Below are positions 49,266 through 58,094 of a DNA stretch of 64,000 bases, piece after piece; positions within the stretch are counted from its first letter, which is position 1; each line of letters opens with the position of its first letter. Location: NCBI RefSeq assembly GCF_000255295.1, contig NC_017030.1, positions 8,468,328 through 8,532,327 on the forward strand. The letters are read 5' to 3'. Under the pieces are notes generated by a model. It made no database searches. It was not told where the DNA came from and saw nothing but the letters and a program-made list of their open reading frames with translations. Position numbers and translations under genes: made by a program. The DNA comes from Corallococcus coralloides DSM 2259. GTDB lineage: Bacteria; Myxococcota; Myxococcia; Myxococcales; Myxococcaceae.

Positions 49266-50196
49266 AGTCCAGGCGCATCCAGAGCCCGAAGCTGGCGCGG
49301 GTCTGGGGCTGGAGTCCCAGGTCCGCGGCGATGGGGTGGCTCTGGCACGGCGTGAGGGCCAGGGTGAAGTCGCTCCGCAGCAGTCCCGCCCCTCGGAAGC
49401 GGGTGACGGTGAGGGGCCCTTCAATCAGGGCCTGGTAGCAGGCCCGGCTGCTGTCGCGCGCATCGCGGAACTGCTTGAGGTTGACCACCGGCACCTGGCG
49501 CGTCAGGAGGTTGCGCAGCAACGCCAGCAGCCGACGCAAGGGGGGCGCTCCCCCAACCGCGCCTGGCTTGTCCTGGAGCCCCGCTGCCTCCAGGGCGTCC
49601 GCCAGGGCCTCGGGGTCCTGGAAGGTCGGGCCCCCCTCGGTGACAGCGGCCCCCGGCTCGCCCCGCAGGCGGATCAACGTGCTGACGCGGCCCTGCGTGT
49701 CCGGGCTGAGCACCGGGAAGATGCAGGTGCTGGCCGCGAAGTCATACGGCCCCTGCGGGACCGACGGGAGGACCACCTGCCCCAGCCCCTTGCGGTAGCC
49801 CCAGACCTCGCGGCCGGTGGCCATGCCCTCGAAGTTGTCGATGATGATGTAGGGCATCCAGCCCACGTAGCGGGGCGGTCCGTTCGCGCCCGTGCGGGCC
49901 TCCAGCAGCACCCAGAAGGCGCATTCGCGGTCCTCCACCCAGCCCACGGCTTCACCGCCGGAGGTGAGCCTCCCCTGGAGGAAGCTGAGGAAGACGGACG
50001 GGCCCACCACGGTGTAGTGCACCGCGCCCCCGGCGGGCTGGTTGAGGAAGCGGTCCACCAGTTGTTGCAACCGGGTGGCATCCGCCGGGAAGGCGAACAG
50101 GAACATCAGGCCGTCCTGGACCACGCCAGGCAGGGCCATGCTGACCTCGCCGTGGCCGCGATCGGAGACGTAGGGGGGATAGGCGTTGTCGTTCAT
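49213..50196 (-). CDS. Acetoacetate-decarboxylase-like protein
   Basis: A 327-residue protein of the acetoacetate decarboxylase superfamily by pattern: YIIIDNFEGMATGREVWGYRKGLGQ resembles the segment with the Schiff-base lysine in the known enzyme (GRE...G(F/Y)PKK). Here the motif reads GYRKG: the first lysine appears kept, the Pro and second Lys are not, so activity may differ. It is longer than the classical enzyme (~245 residues), with extra sequence in the second half. The ATG at 50196 overlaps the stop of the upstream flavin oxidoreductase gene (ATGA), so both are made together. A role on a keto-acid or lipid product of those flavoenzymes is inferred. Confidence 0.7.
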   Translation of the reverse strand: MNDNAYPPYVSDRGHGEVSMALPGVVQDGLMFLFAFPADATRLQQLVDRFLNQPAGGAVHYTVVGPSVFLSFLQGRLTSGGEAVGWVEDRECAFWVLLEARTGANGPPRYVGWMPYIIIDNFEGMATGREVWGYRKGLGQVVLPSVPQGPYDFAASTCIFPVLSPDTQGRVSTLIRLRGEPGAAVTEGGPTFQDPEALADALEAAGLQDKPGAVGGAPPLRRLLALLRNLLTRQVPVVNLKQFRDARDSSRACYQALIEGPLTVTRFRGAGLLRSDFTLALTPCQSHPIAADLGLQPQTRASFGLWMRLDFNVGPGQEVWKASGDGA

Positions 50197-52349
50197 CAGG
50201 TGTCCTTGGGTCCCATGAAGTTCCAGCCAACGATGTCCCGCTTCACGCCGCTCAGGGCCTGCGCGGCCCGCATGCCCGACATGACCGTGCCCTCCACGCA
50301 TTCGGCGTTGAAGCCCGTGCGCGTCCAGGAGCCCGCCAGGAACAGGTTCCTGAAGCCGGAGGCGCCCGGGTCCAGACGCACGGCCGTGCTGCCCGTCAGC
50401 GAGGTGGTGCAGCACTCCGTCGGGTCCACGTTCGCGCGGAGGTACTGGGCCTCGAGCCCCTCCCTCAGTGTTCCGGCGCCGCCATACAGGGCCGCCGGGG
50501 ACAGGGCGCGTCCGTCGGGCCCCACGGCCTTGGGCCAGAGGGTGGCGGTGTTGCGGGAGAACCAGTGCGTGGCGATGTCCACCACCTGGTTCAAGGCGAG
50601 CGAGGGGACCTGGGTGTGGCTCGCGGGCTCACGATGGAGGTCCGTGTTGAGCGGTCCGCAGAAGTAGTGGAGCGACCGGGGCGCCTGTCCCCCGGGCCAG
50701 CCCTCCATCTTGAGCAGGTGGGTTTCGTCCGCCCACACATCCACCGGCTCGATGAGGCCGTTGGCCGCCGGGCGCGGCAGGTCCCAGCCCAGCGCCTTCA
50801 GGTCGCGGGTCATCCAGAGCTGGAGCGCGAGCGTGGGGATCTGCCCCAGCTGTTCGCACATGGACTTGAAGCGGGGGCTCGCGTCGATGAGCTCCTGGCA
50901 GAGCGCTTCGTCCTGCGCGTTCAACGCCTTGAAGGCGCCCACCGGGATGGCGAGCACCACGTCGTCGAAGTCCACGCCGCGCTCGAGCACCCGCTCGGAG
51001 GCATCGGGCTCGGTGCACCAGTGTGACTCGAAGTCCGGGCGCTCGTTCCGCAGGCGCTCCCCGTCCACGAGCTGCTCCCACAGCGGCTCCGAGGGCCAGG
51101 AGGCCAGCGGGCGCGAATACCCTTCGATGGGAATCTGGATGAGCGGCTGGTAGCCCTTCTGCGGCTCGCGCAGCGCGGCCTGCTGGCCCAGCCGCACGCG
51201 GGCCACGTCCCGCTTGTCCGCGGACAGCTCCAACCGCTTCACCTTGTGGAAGTACTCGAACTTCACCCCGCGACGCGACAGCACCTCATGGAGCGGAGCG
51301 ATGACCGCCTCGCCCATGCCCGCGGCCATCTCGAAGAGCACGGCCTGCTTGTACGTGGCGCAGATGCGGATGACACACCGCAGGGCGGTCCCCGCCGCGA
51401 AGTCGGGGACCGGCTGTCCGCCCGGATTCGGCCGGTAGGCGAAGGGCAGGTCGTACAGCGCGCGCAGGAACGACACCTGCTCCAGGTCCATGAACCTCGC
51501 GGGCGCGCCATTGCGCACCAGCCAGGCACGGAAGTCCTCGCCGTCGATGAGGTCCAGGTTGAAGCCCTGGTCCCTCAGCGCCCAGACCCCGCGGACGGCC
51601 GCCCCGGCCACGATGAGCAGATCCTCCAGGAAGCGGAGCCGGGGGTTTCTCGCGGCCGAGCGCAGGCCCTTCGCGGCGCGCAAGGGGTCCAGCATCCCTT
51701 GTGCCTCTTCGAGGTTGCGCAGGATGCCGTCGAGGTCGTCGTCGGACGGCGTGCCCTGTCCGGGGTTCTTCGCCAGGGCGTGGGCCTGCTCCAGGCGGTC
51801 CTCCACGGAGGAGGAGGCGGCGACCTCCGCCACCTCCGCCACCTGCGCGAAGGACTTCTCGCGGGCGGGCTGCACCGTCCCCAGGAGCTCTCCGGCGATT
51901 CGCTTGAGGACGCCCAGGCATTCCGTGACGGCGCCCCACGGCGACGGGAAGAGTCCACCGCGGCCCGGCGTGTTGGCATTGGGAGGCCAGAAGAGAGGAA
52001 AGAAGGTGCTGCCGTCGCCCAGGCCAATGGGCGTGAACGACTGGGGCAGGAACGCCTCCTCCAGGTTCCTCAGCGGCTCACCCGGACCGCGCGCCAGCTC
52101 CTGGAACACCTCCCGCATCAGCGCGAAGGCGTTGTCGTAGCACCCCAGCCAGATGTGCAGGCCGTGCTCTTCAATGCGCTGGTGCTGGCTGGCATTGCGC
52201 GCGCTGGCGCACTTGCCGCCCAGGCGCCAGCCCAGCGAATGGATGGTGACGTCGTAGCGCGCGCGCAGCTCCGGCGTGCGCGTCAGCTCATGGGCCGTGG
52301 TGAGGGCTCCGATGCCGCCGCCCAGAATCGCGATCCGCTTCTTCGTCAT
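50196..52349 (-). CDS. Large FAD-dependent oxidoreductase, paralogue 2
   Basis: A 717-residue flavoprotein paralogous to that at 47136-49265: IAILGGGIGALTTAHELTRT, SLGWRLGGKCASARN, RIEEHGLHIWLGCYDNAFAL, ISTYF-like SLHYFCGPLN and the C-terminal FRNLFLAGSWTRTGFNAECV. It also has a central insertion with short acidic/Ala stretches. Catalytic substrate is unknown. The start at 52349 lies inside the 3' end of the large cyclase gene (62-bp overlap) and the stop overlaps the decarboxylase-like start, so translation is coupled on both sides. Confidence 0.82.
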   Translation of the reverse strand: MTKKRIAILGGGIGALTTAHELTRTPELRARYDVTIHSLGWRLGGKCASARNASQHQRIEEHGLHIWLGCYDNAFALMREVFQELARGPGEPLRNLEEAFLPQSFTPIGLGDGSTFFPLFWPPNANTPGRGGLFPSPWGAVTECLGVLKRIAGELLGTVQPAREKSFAQVAEVAEVAASSSVEDRLEQAHALAKNPGQGTPSDDDLDGILRNLEEAQGMLDPLRAAKGLRSAARNPRLRFLEDLLIVAGAAVRGVWALRDQGFNLDLIDGEDFRAWLVRNGAPARFMDLEQVSFLRALYDLPFAYRPNPGGQPVPDFAAGTALRCVIRICATYKQAVLFEMAAGMGEAVIAPLHEVLSRRGVKFEYFHKVKRLELSADKRDVARVRLGQQAALREPQKGYQPLIQIPIEGYSRPLASWPSEPLWEQLVDGERLRNERPDFESHWCTEPDASERVLERGVDFDDVVLAIPVGAFKALNAQDEALCQELIDASPRFKSMCEQLGQIPTLALQLWMTRDLKALGWDLPRPAANGLIEPVDVWADETHLLKMEGWPGGQAPRSLHYFCGPLNTDLHREPASHTQVPSLALNQVVDIATHWFSRNTATLWPKAVGPDGRALSPAALYGGAGTLREGLEAQYLRANVDPTECCTTSLTGSTAVRLDPGASGFRNLFLAGSWTRTGFNAECVEGTVMSGMRAAQALSGVKRDIVGWNFMGPKDT

Positions 52350-55300
52350 GGGGGACTCCGCTGGAGGGAAGGGAAACCGGCACTGCGGGCAGACGCACTT
52401 CGTGGGAGCCCAGCGCCCGCGCGAGCAGGAGCCCGTGCCGCGCGCCACACCGCTCGAACAGCTGCTCCGCGGTGGCCAGGCCCTGGGCGCGCTGGGGATG
52501 CGCGGGCTCCAGCCGCCGGGCCAGCTCCAGGTGGAGCAGGGCCTCGTCACAGGGGGACTGGAGCCGCCGTGCGACGTCGATGCCGTCCCGCAGCCTCCGC
52601 CCCGCCCGCCGCGCCTTCCCCACCAGGGCCAGGTACCAACCATCACACAGCGCGGCCTGGGCCCGGGCCAGGGTGAACATGCGACTGAAGGAGCGGAGCA
52701 GCCCACAGGCCTCGCGCGCACGCAGCCGCAGCTCCCGCGCCTGCGGCCCCGCACCCTCCCGCTCGCACAGCTCCAGATAGACGTGCGTCATCGCCACGAG
52801 CCCCCAGAAGGGCACGTAGGACGACATGGGCTGCTGTTCCTTCAGCAGGCGCAGGGCGGTGTCCGCGCTGGCGCGGGCCTCGTAGAGCGCGCCCCGCCGC
52901 AGGTAGGCCTGGGCCAGCAGCCCGTGCCCCGCCATGGACTCCGCCGTCCCCGACTGCACCCCCACCAGGGCCTTCAGCTCCGCCACCATGGCCTCGGGCA
53001 CCTCGCCCCGGGGCAGCAGCGCGGCCAGGTGTCCGTTGCGCGCCCAGATGCGCGCCTGGGCCGTACCGCTGCGCGCCGAGGCGTAGGCTTCGTCGAAGCA
53101 CGTCAGCGCGGAGTCCAGCTCGCCCCTGGACAGGTGCACGTAGCCTTCCAGCGCGCGGACCCCCTCCCACACGTTGCGGTCCCCCAGGCGCGCCAGCAGC
53201 TCCCCCGCCTTCCGCGCGTGCGCACGGGCTTCGTCCCAGAAGCCCGCCCCGATGGCGTAGACGGCGGCCTGCGTGTACGTGAGCGCGTCCGAGGCCGGGT
53301 GCCGGCCCTGCCCCGCCAGCGTGAGGGCCCGCTCCAGGTAGGAACGCGCCAGCCCATGCCATCCCGCCAGCCCCAGGGCCACGGCGAGCCCCGCCGCACC
53401 GGGCATGATCTCGGGCGCGGAGCCGGTCTGCTCCCCCAGGTTGAGCTGGGTGAAGGTCCCGTGCAGCAGCGCCAGCACGTCCCCCCGGTACCAGGCCACC
53501 TTCGTCAGCTCTCCATAGATGGCGCCCGCGTGGAGCAGGTCCGCGCGCCGCGCGCCCCGCGCCCCGTCCAGGAAACGCGAGGGCCAACCGCGATGGGCCA
53601 CCTGCCGGAACAGGTGTCCCAGCACGCTCCACACCATGCCCCCCCGCGTGCGGGGCGCGCGCCATCCGCGCAGCTCCAGCGAGCGGAAGTAGTGCTCGCA
53701 CGCCTGCGGGTAGTCCGCCTGCTGGTGGCGGGCGTGGCCCAGGTTCAGCTCCCGCACGGAGCGGCGGTGCGGGTCGTCGTGCTGGGGAAACTTCGCGGCC
53801 AGCTCCGAGGCCCGACGCAAGAAGCGCTCCGCCTCGCGGCTGGAGAAGCCCCGCAGGGCGGCCTCTCCCGCCCGCTCCAGATACTCGATGGCCTTGGGGA
53901 CCTCCTCCGCGCGGTCATAGTGGTGCGCCAGGAGCGCGTAGAACTCCGACGGCTCCTCACCCCCGCGCTGCTCGTACCAGCGGGCCACCTCTCCGTGCAG
54001 CTGCCGGCGCTGACGGAAGAGCAGCGCGTTGTAGGAGACCTCCTGCGTGATGGCGTGCTTGAAGCGGTAGGCCAGCTCCGGCTCCGGCCGCTCCAGCCGC
54101 GTCAGGTCCACGCGCGCCAGATGGTGGAGCCCCTCGGGCAGCCGCGGCCGGTCCTCCGCGACCGGATAGACGGACGACAGCAGGTCGCGGGAGAAGACCC
54201 GTCCGATGACGCTCGCGGTCTTCAGGGCCAGCTGTTCATGCAGGGCCAGCCGGTCGATGCGGCTGGCGACGACCGCCTGCACGTTGTCCGGAAAGGGGAT
54301 GCGCGACAGCGCCCCCGCGCCCGGGGCCACCTGACAGGTGTCTCCGCGCCGCTCAATCAACCCCTCCTCCTTCAGGGCCAGCGCCAGCTCCTCGCTGTAG
54401 AACGGGTGCCCCTCGGCGCGCTCCACGATGAAGTGGACGATCTCCCCCGCCACCCCCAGGACGCCCAGGCGGCGGCGCAGGAGCGCGGAGATCTCATCGG
54501 TGGACAGCTTCTCCAAAGGAAGGCGCACCGCGCCGGGCCACTCCACGAGCAGCTGCGCCCCGGAAGGCTCGGCGTCATCCAGCGGCCGGGCCGCCACCAC
54601 GAGCAGCAGCCCGGAGGCCCGCCGCGCCACGCTCGCGGCCAGCGCCGCCGAGCTCGAGTCCAACCAGTGCGCGTCGTCCAGCAGGAGCACGGCGGGCGTT
54701 CCCCGCGCCCAGCGCTCGTACAGCGCGAGCAGCAGCGCCTGGAGTCCCTCCGCGCGGGCCTCGCCCGCCATGCTGCGGGTGATGTCGTTCTCCGGCAATC
54801 CCACGGGGAGGACGAGGTTGAGCAGGGGCGCCCACTCCAGCAGCCGGGTGTCTCCCGCCAGCCCCTGAAGCAGCCGGGCGCCCAGCGCGGGGCCCTCCTC
54901 CTCCGGCACTCCGTCCACCAGCTGCCACAGCAGCTCCCGCCATGCGTAGTAGGGCGTGGAGCGCTCCACCGCGTCGGCCGCCCCCCGCAGGACCCGCGCC
55001 CCCTGGGCTTCCGCCTGACGCGCCAGCTCCTCCAGCAGGGTGGACTTGCCGATGCCCGCTTCGCCCTGCATGACGAGCACACCGCCCTGCCCCCGCAGGA
55101 GCTCGCGCACCTGGGTCTCCAGCCGCTGCCGCTGCGCCTCGCGCCCGACGAGCACGCCCCGGCCCGCCTGCCGTTGCCGCTTCGCGGAGGCGCGCGGACG
55201 GAACACGGGCACCGGTTCGGAGCGGCCCTTCACCTGTCGCGGCGCCAGGGGCTCGAACTCCAGACGGGAGCGGGCCTGCTCGGCGGTCGCCGCGTCGCAG

Positions 55301-56505
55301 AGGATGCCGCCGCGCGCGTCCTGCATGAGCCTCGCCGCCAGGTTCATGGCATTGCCCAGCAGCGTGTACTGGCGCCGCGACGCGCTGCCAAAGGGCCCGC
55401 AGAACATGCGGCCCGTGGCGATGCCCATGGACGTCTGGAGCCCCCGCGCCGTCAGCTCGTGGTGCAGGGCCTCGGCGGCCTCCACCGCGTGCGCCGCCTC
55501 GTTCTCCTGTCCGGACGGAGGCAGGCCGAACGCGGCGATGAGGCACGTCCCCTTGTCGTCCATGACCAGCTGGTAGATGTGCCCCTGGTAGCGGCGCAGG
55601 AGGTGCTGGCAGCAGGTGACGACCTCCTGCATGCGCGGGAGCGCCTCCGGGGACAGGTAGTCCTGCTCGGGCAGGTGGATGAACACGGCGGAGACAGGGC
55701 GGAACTCCGCCAGCCACTGGCCGTGCCCCGCGCGCAGGCGTTGGAGCACGACCTCCGGCACGTAGGGCCCCAGCAGGGCCGCATCCAGGGTGGGCAGTGG
55801 CGGCGTCCCGGGCCCCGCATCCCCCTGGCGGACCGACTCCACCCGCCCACACCCGCCCTCCAGCGCCACCGCGTCCACCTGCCCTCCCGCCAGGGCCCAC
55901 GATTCAGCGGAGAGCACGACCTGCCCGGGGCCGCCCAGGCGGCTCGCCAGCCCCAGCTGGGTGATGGCGGGGCCCGCGACCAGGGGCAGCCCTCGGCCTT
56001 CCACGCCGCCCAGCTCCAGGAATGCCAGCGGCCCCGCGCCAATCGCCGCGCGCTGCATGAGCGCCACGTCGGGCACGGGAGAGAAGCGATAGAGCTCCTG
56101 ACACACCCTGCGGGCGCACTGCGTGGCGAGCGCGATGAGGCGTGGCAGCGCGGAGGGCGCCGGGGCGGACCAGAGCGCCAGCGCCGCGTCCCCCGCGAAG
56201 AACAACACCTCTCCGCCATGCCCGGTGATGAGGTCGGTCATCCGCCCGAAGTAGCTGTTGAGCACCTCCGAAAGCAGCTCCGCGCCCTCCAGTCCCCGCA
56301 GCGACAGACGCTCGGTGAGCTGCGTGAAGCCAGCCACGTCCACGAAGAGCACCACCCCCTGCAGCCGGGTCTCCGCCGGCATGACAGGCGTTGGTCCCCG
56401 CGCCGCGAGGGTCCTGACCAGGATGCCGGGCACATAGGGTGCGAGGTCTGCCATCAGGGGAAGGTCAGGCATGGGATTGGGGGTACGGGACCCAAAGCCT
56501 TGCAC
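52288..56505 (-). CDS. Soluble-adenylyl-cyclase-like protein: two cyclase domains, ATPase, TPR
   Basis: A 1405-residue cytoplasmic protein with the domain order of animal sAC (ADCY10). First cyclase domain (about 45-215): metal aspartates Asp56 (VVLFVDVAGFT) and Asp106 (LFFAGDAALALW). Second (about 265-410): LVMDDKGTCLIAAFG and SMGIATGRMFCGPFG, then YTLLGNAMNLAAR with the Thr, Asn and Arg that in sAC contact adenine and the transition state. ATPase: Walker A GEAGIGKST (Lys487), Walker B LLLDDAHWLD (~610). TPR-like helices fill the rest. The sAC Lys95 position is Phe102 and the Arg176 position is Gly, so the bicarbonate site is missing. The GTG at 56505 follows the upstream stop by 5 bp; ATG at 56472 is an alternative start. 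Confidence 0.88.
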   Translation of the reverse strand: MQGFGSRTPNPMPDLPLMADLAPYVPGILVRTLAARGPTPVMPAETRLQGVVLFVDVAGFTQLTERLSLRGLEGAELLSEVLNSYFGRMTDLITGHGGEVLFFAGDAALALWSAPAPSALPRLIALATQCARRVCQELYRFSPVPDVALMQRAAIGAGPLAFLELGGVEGRGLPLVAGPAITQLGLASRLGGPGQVVLSAESWALAGGQVDAVALEGGCGRVESVRQGDAGPGTPPLPTLDAALLGPYVPEVVLQRLRAGHGQWLAEFRPVSAVFIHLPEQDYLSPEALPRMQEVVTCCQHLLRRYQGHIYQLVMDDKGTCLIAAFGLPPSGQENEAAHAVEAAEALHHELTARGLQTSMGIATGRMFCGPFGSASRRQYTLLGNAMNLAARLMQDARGGILCDAATAEQARSRLEFEPLAPRQVKGRSEPVPVFRPRASAKRQRQAGRGVLVGREAQRQRLETQVRELLRGQGGVLVMQGEAGIGKSTLLEELARQAEAQGARVLRGAADAVERSTPYYAWRELLWQLVDGVPEEEGPALGARLLQGLAGDTRLLEWAPLLNLVLPVGLPENDITRSMAGEARAEGLQALLLALYERWARGTPAVLLLDDAHWLDSSSAALAASVARRASGLLLVVAARPLDDAEPSGAQLLVEWPGAVRLPLEKLSTDEISALLRRRLGVLGVAGEIVHFIVERAEGHPFYSEELALALKEEGLIERRGDTCQVAPGAGALSRIPFPDNVQAVVASRIDRLALHEQLALKTASVIGRVFSRDLLSSVYPVAEDRPRLPEGLHHLARVDLTRLERPEPELAYRFKHAITQEVSYNALLFRQRRQLHGEVARWYEQRGGEEPSEFYALLAHHYDRAEEVPKAIEYLERAGEAALRGFSSREAERFLRRASELAAKFPQHDDPHRRSVRELNLGHARHQQADYPQACEHYFRSLELRGWRAPRTRGGMVWSVLGHLFRQVAHRGWPSRFLDGARGARRADLLHAGAIYGELTKVAWYRGDVLALLHGTFTQLNLGEQTGSAPEIMPGAAGLAVALGLAGWHGLARSYLERALTLAGQGRHPASDALTYTQAAVYAIGAGFWDEARAHARKAGELLARLGDRNVWEGVRALEGYVHLSRGELDSALTCFDEAYASARSGTAQARIWARNGHLAALLPRGEVPEAMVAELKALVGVQSGTAESMAGHGLLAQAYLRRGALYEARASADTALRLLKEQQPMSSYVPFWGLVAMTHVYLELCEREGAGPQARELRLRAREACGLLRSFSRMFTLARAQAALCDGWYLALVGKARRAGRRLRDGIDVARRLQSPCDEALLHLELARRLEPAHPQRAQGLATAEQLFERCGARHGLLLARALGSHEVRLPAVPVSLPSSGVPHDEEADRDSGRRHRSPHHGP

Positions 56506-56510
56506 TCTCT

Positions 56511-57944
56511 TCAGCCCGTGTCATGTCCCCCACCTGGAGCCGGCGGACAGACTGTCACATTGGCACGGCGCTCCAGGGGGACGAACAGGCTCTGGATTGA
56601 GTAGGCGATGAAGGAGGCCATCAGGGAGGGCGTCAGCAGTCCCCCCAGGCCGTGCCGCATGTGCATGACCTCGTAGAACCGGCGGCAGGCATTGGCGTTC
56701 CGGGACGTCAGGTCCAGCATCAGGGTGAAGCCCCGCTGCACCAGTCCCAGGCCAGGAGGGCGGCGCCCCCGGGCCTGGGGATACTGGAGATCCATCGTGG
56801 TGGACATCCACCAGGGCATGGCCAGCACCCGCGCGAGCTCGCGCTGGAAGCGCCGGGCGAATCCCTGACGCGTGGCGGGCGTGGCCCGGGCCTGGGCGGA
56901 GAGCATCCGGGCCAGGAGGTCCGTCCCCTTGCTGATGACCGTGAGGCCCTGCGCGTAGATGGGGTTCAGGGCGCACACGGCGTCCCCCAGGAGGATGAAG
57001 CCCTCGGGCCACCGCGCCATCCGCTCGTAATGCAGCCACCGGCTCGACGGAATCCGGTGTGTCACGGGCGCCGACAGGGGCCGGGCGCCGCGAAGGGCGT
57101 CGTGGAGCTCGGGCCGGGCCAACGAGCCGGCGAACGCCAGGAACCCCTCCGCGTCCGTGGGCGCGTGATGTCCGAAGTACCCTCCCAGACTGACCAGCCA
57201 CCGGCCGCCCTCCACGCAGGAGATGACGCCCGTCCTCCAGCCCTCCGGGGCGCGCGGATAGACGACGAGCACCTTCCAGTCCGGCAGGGAGGAGGGCCGC
57301 TCGAAGAAGCAGCTCGTGTAGGCCAGATCGATCTCGACCTGCTCCACGTCGGGCCGGCCGTAGCCCAGCTCCTCCAGCCAGCGGCTGCCCTTCGAACCGC
57401 GCCCGCTCGCATCCACCACCAGCTCCGCCTCCAGCGCCTCCTCGCCACCGGGACCTTCCAGCAAGACACCGGTGACACGGGTGCGGGACGGGTCCGCGAG
57501 CAAGGCCTTCACGGAGCACTCCGGACGCAGCGTCACCCCCGGCAACGTGGCCACCCGGCCGCGCACCTTCCACTCCAGGAAGGCGCGAGTGCAGAGCACC
57601 GTCCGGATGTCGCTGACGAAGCGCGCCTTCCAGGCACCGGCGTGAAACCAGGCGGAGTCACGGCCCATGTCACCCGGCTCGGCCCCTTCCGCGCACAGCT
57701 CCTGGACCAGGCCGGGAAAGAGTTGCTCCAATGCCTCGCGCCCCGCCTCCAACAATGCGTGGACATGCCGGGCCTGGGGCACTCCCTTGCGGGCCTCGGG
57801 CCCTTTGGGGAGCGAATCCCTCTCCAGCAGGGTCACCTGCTCGAAGTGCTCCGAAAGCACCCGCGCGCTCAGCAGCCCCGCGACGCCTCCGCCAATGACA
57901 ACGGCCCGCTTGAATCCCGGAGGATGGAGGTCGGTGGATTGCAA
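56511..57944 (-). CDS. FAD-dependent monooxygenase/halogenase-like protein
   Basis: A 477-residue flavoprotein of the aromatic-hydroxylase/tryptophan-halogenase superfamily: FAD turn VVIGGGVAGLLSARVL, then LLERDSLPKGPEARKGVPQA, the DG-type strand VVDASGRGSKGSRWLEELG, and the GD motif FILLGDAVCALNPIYAQGLT. The halogenase WxWxIP motif is not seen, so hydroxylase, epoxidase or reductase roles are more likely. The start appears to be TTG at 57944, with AGGGGGAC about 6 bp upstream; no ATG or GTG nearby would keep the FAD turn. It is the first gene of the four-gene minus-strand operon. Confidence 0.82.
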   Translation of the reverse strand: MQSTDLHPPGFKRAVVIGGGVAGLLSARVLSEHFEQVTLLERDSLPKGPEARKGVPQARHVHALLEAGREALEQLFPGLVQELCAEGAEPGDMGRDSAWFHAGAWKARFVSDIRTVLCTRAFLEWKVRGRVATLPGVTLRPECSVKALLADPSRTRVTGVLLEGPGGEEALEAELVVDASGRGSKGSRWLEELGYGRPDVEQVEIDLAYTSCFFERPSSLPDWKVLVVYPRAPEGWRTGVISCVEGGRWLVSLGGYFGHHAPTDAEGFLAFAGSLARPELHDALRGARPLSAPVTHRIPSSRWLHYERMARWPEGFILLGDAVCALNPIYAQGLTVISKGTDLLARMLSAQARATPATRQGFARRFQRELARVLAMPWWMSTTMDLQYPQARGRRPPGLGLVQRGFTLMLDLTSRNANACRRFYEVMHMRHGLGGLLTPSLMASFIAYSIQSLFVPLERRANVTVCPPAPGGGHDTG

Positions 57945-58094
57945 TTGGTCCCCCTGACAACGCCATCCATCGGTCCGCGAGTACCGCCCCCTCGGAATGG
58001 ATGAGAGACGCAGCGTACCGGAGAGCCGGGATTTTCTTCCAGCCCCCGGCCCCTCCTAGGATGAAAGGCTTCACCGCCGCCTGGAGCCGCTGCC

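Noticed and set aside
52276..56604. A 1442-codon plus-strand open frame opposite the cyclase gene
   Set aside because: It lacks any recognisable domain, is rich in Arg, Gln, His and Gly as expected for the antisense of GC-rich coding DNA, and lies over a gene with strong motifs. Long antisense open frames are normal at this GC content.
56511..57944. Tryptophan halogenase as a firm call
   Set aside because: The general FAD motifs fit but the WxWxIP halogenase motif is not present, so only a broad flavin monooxygenase-like call is made.
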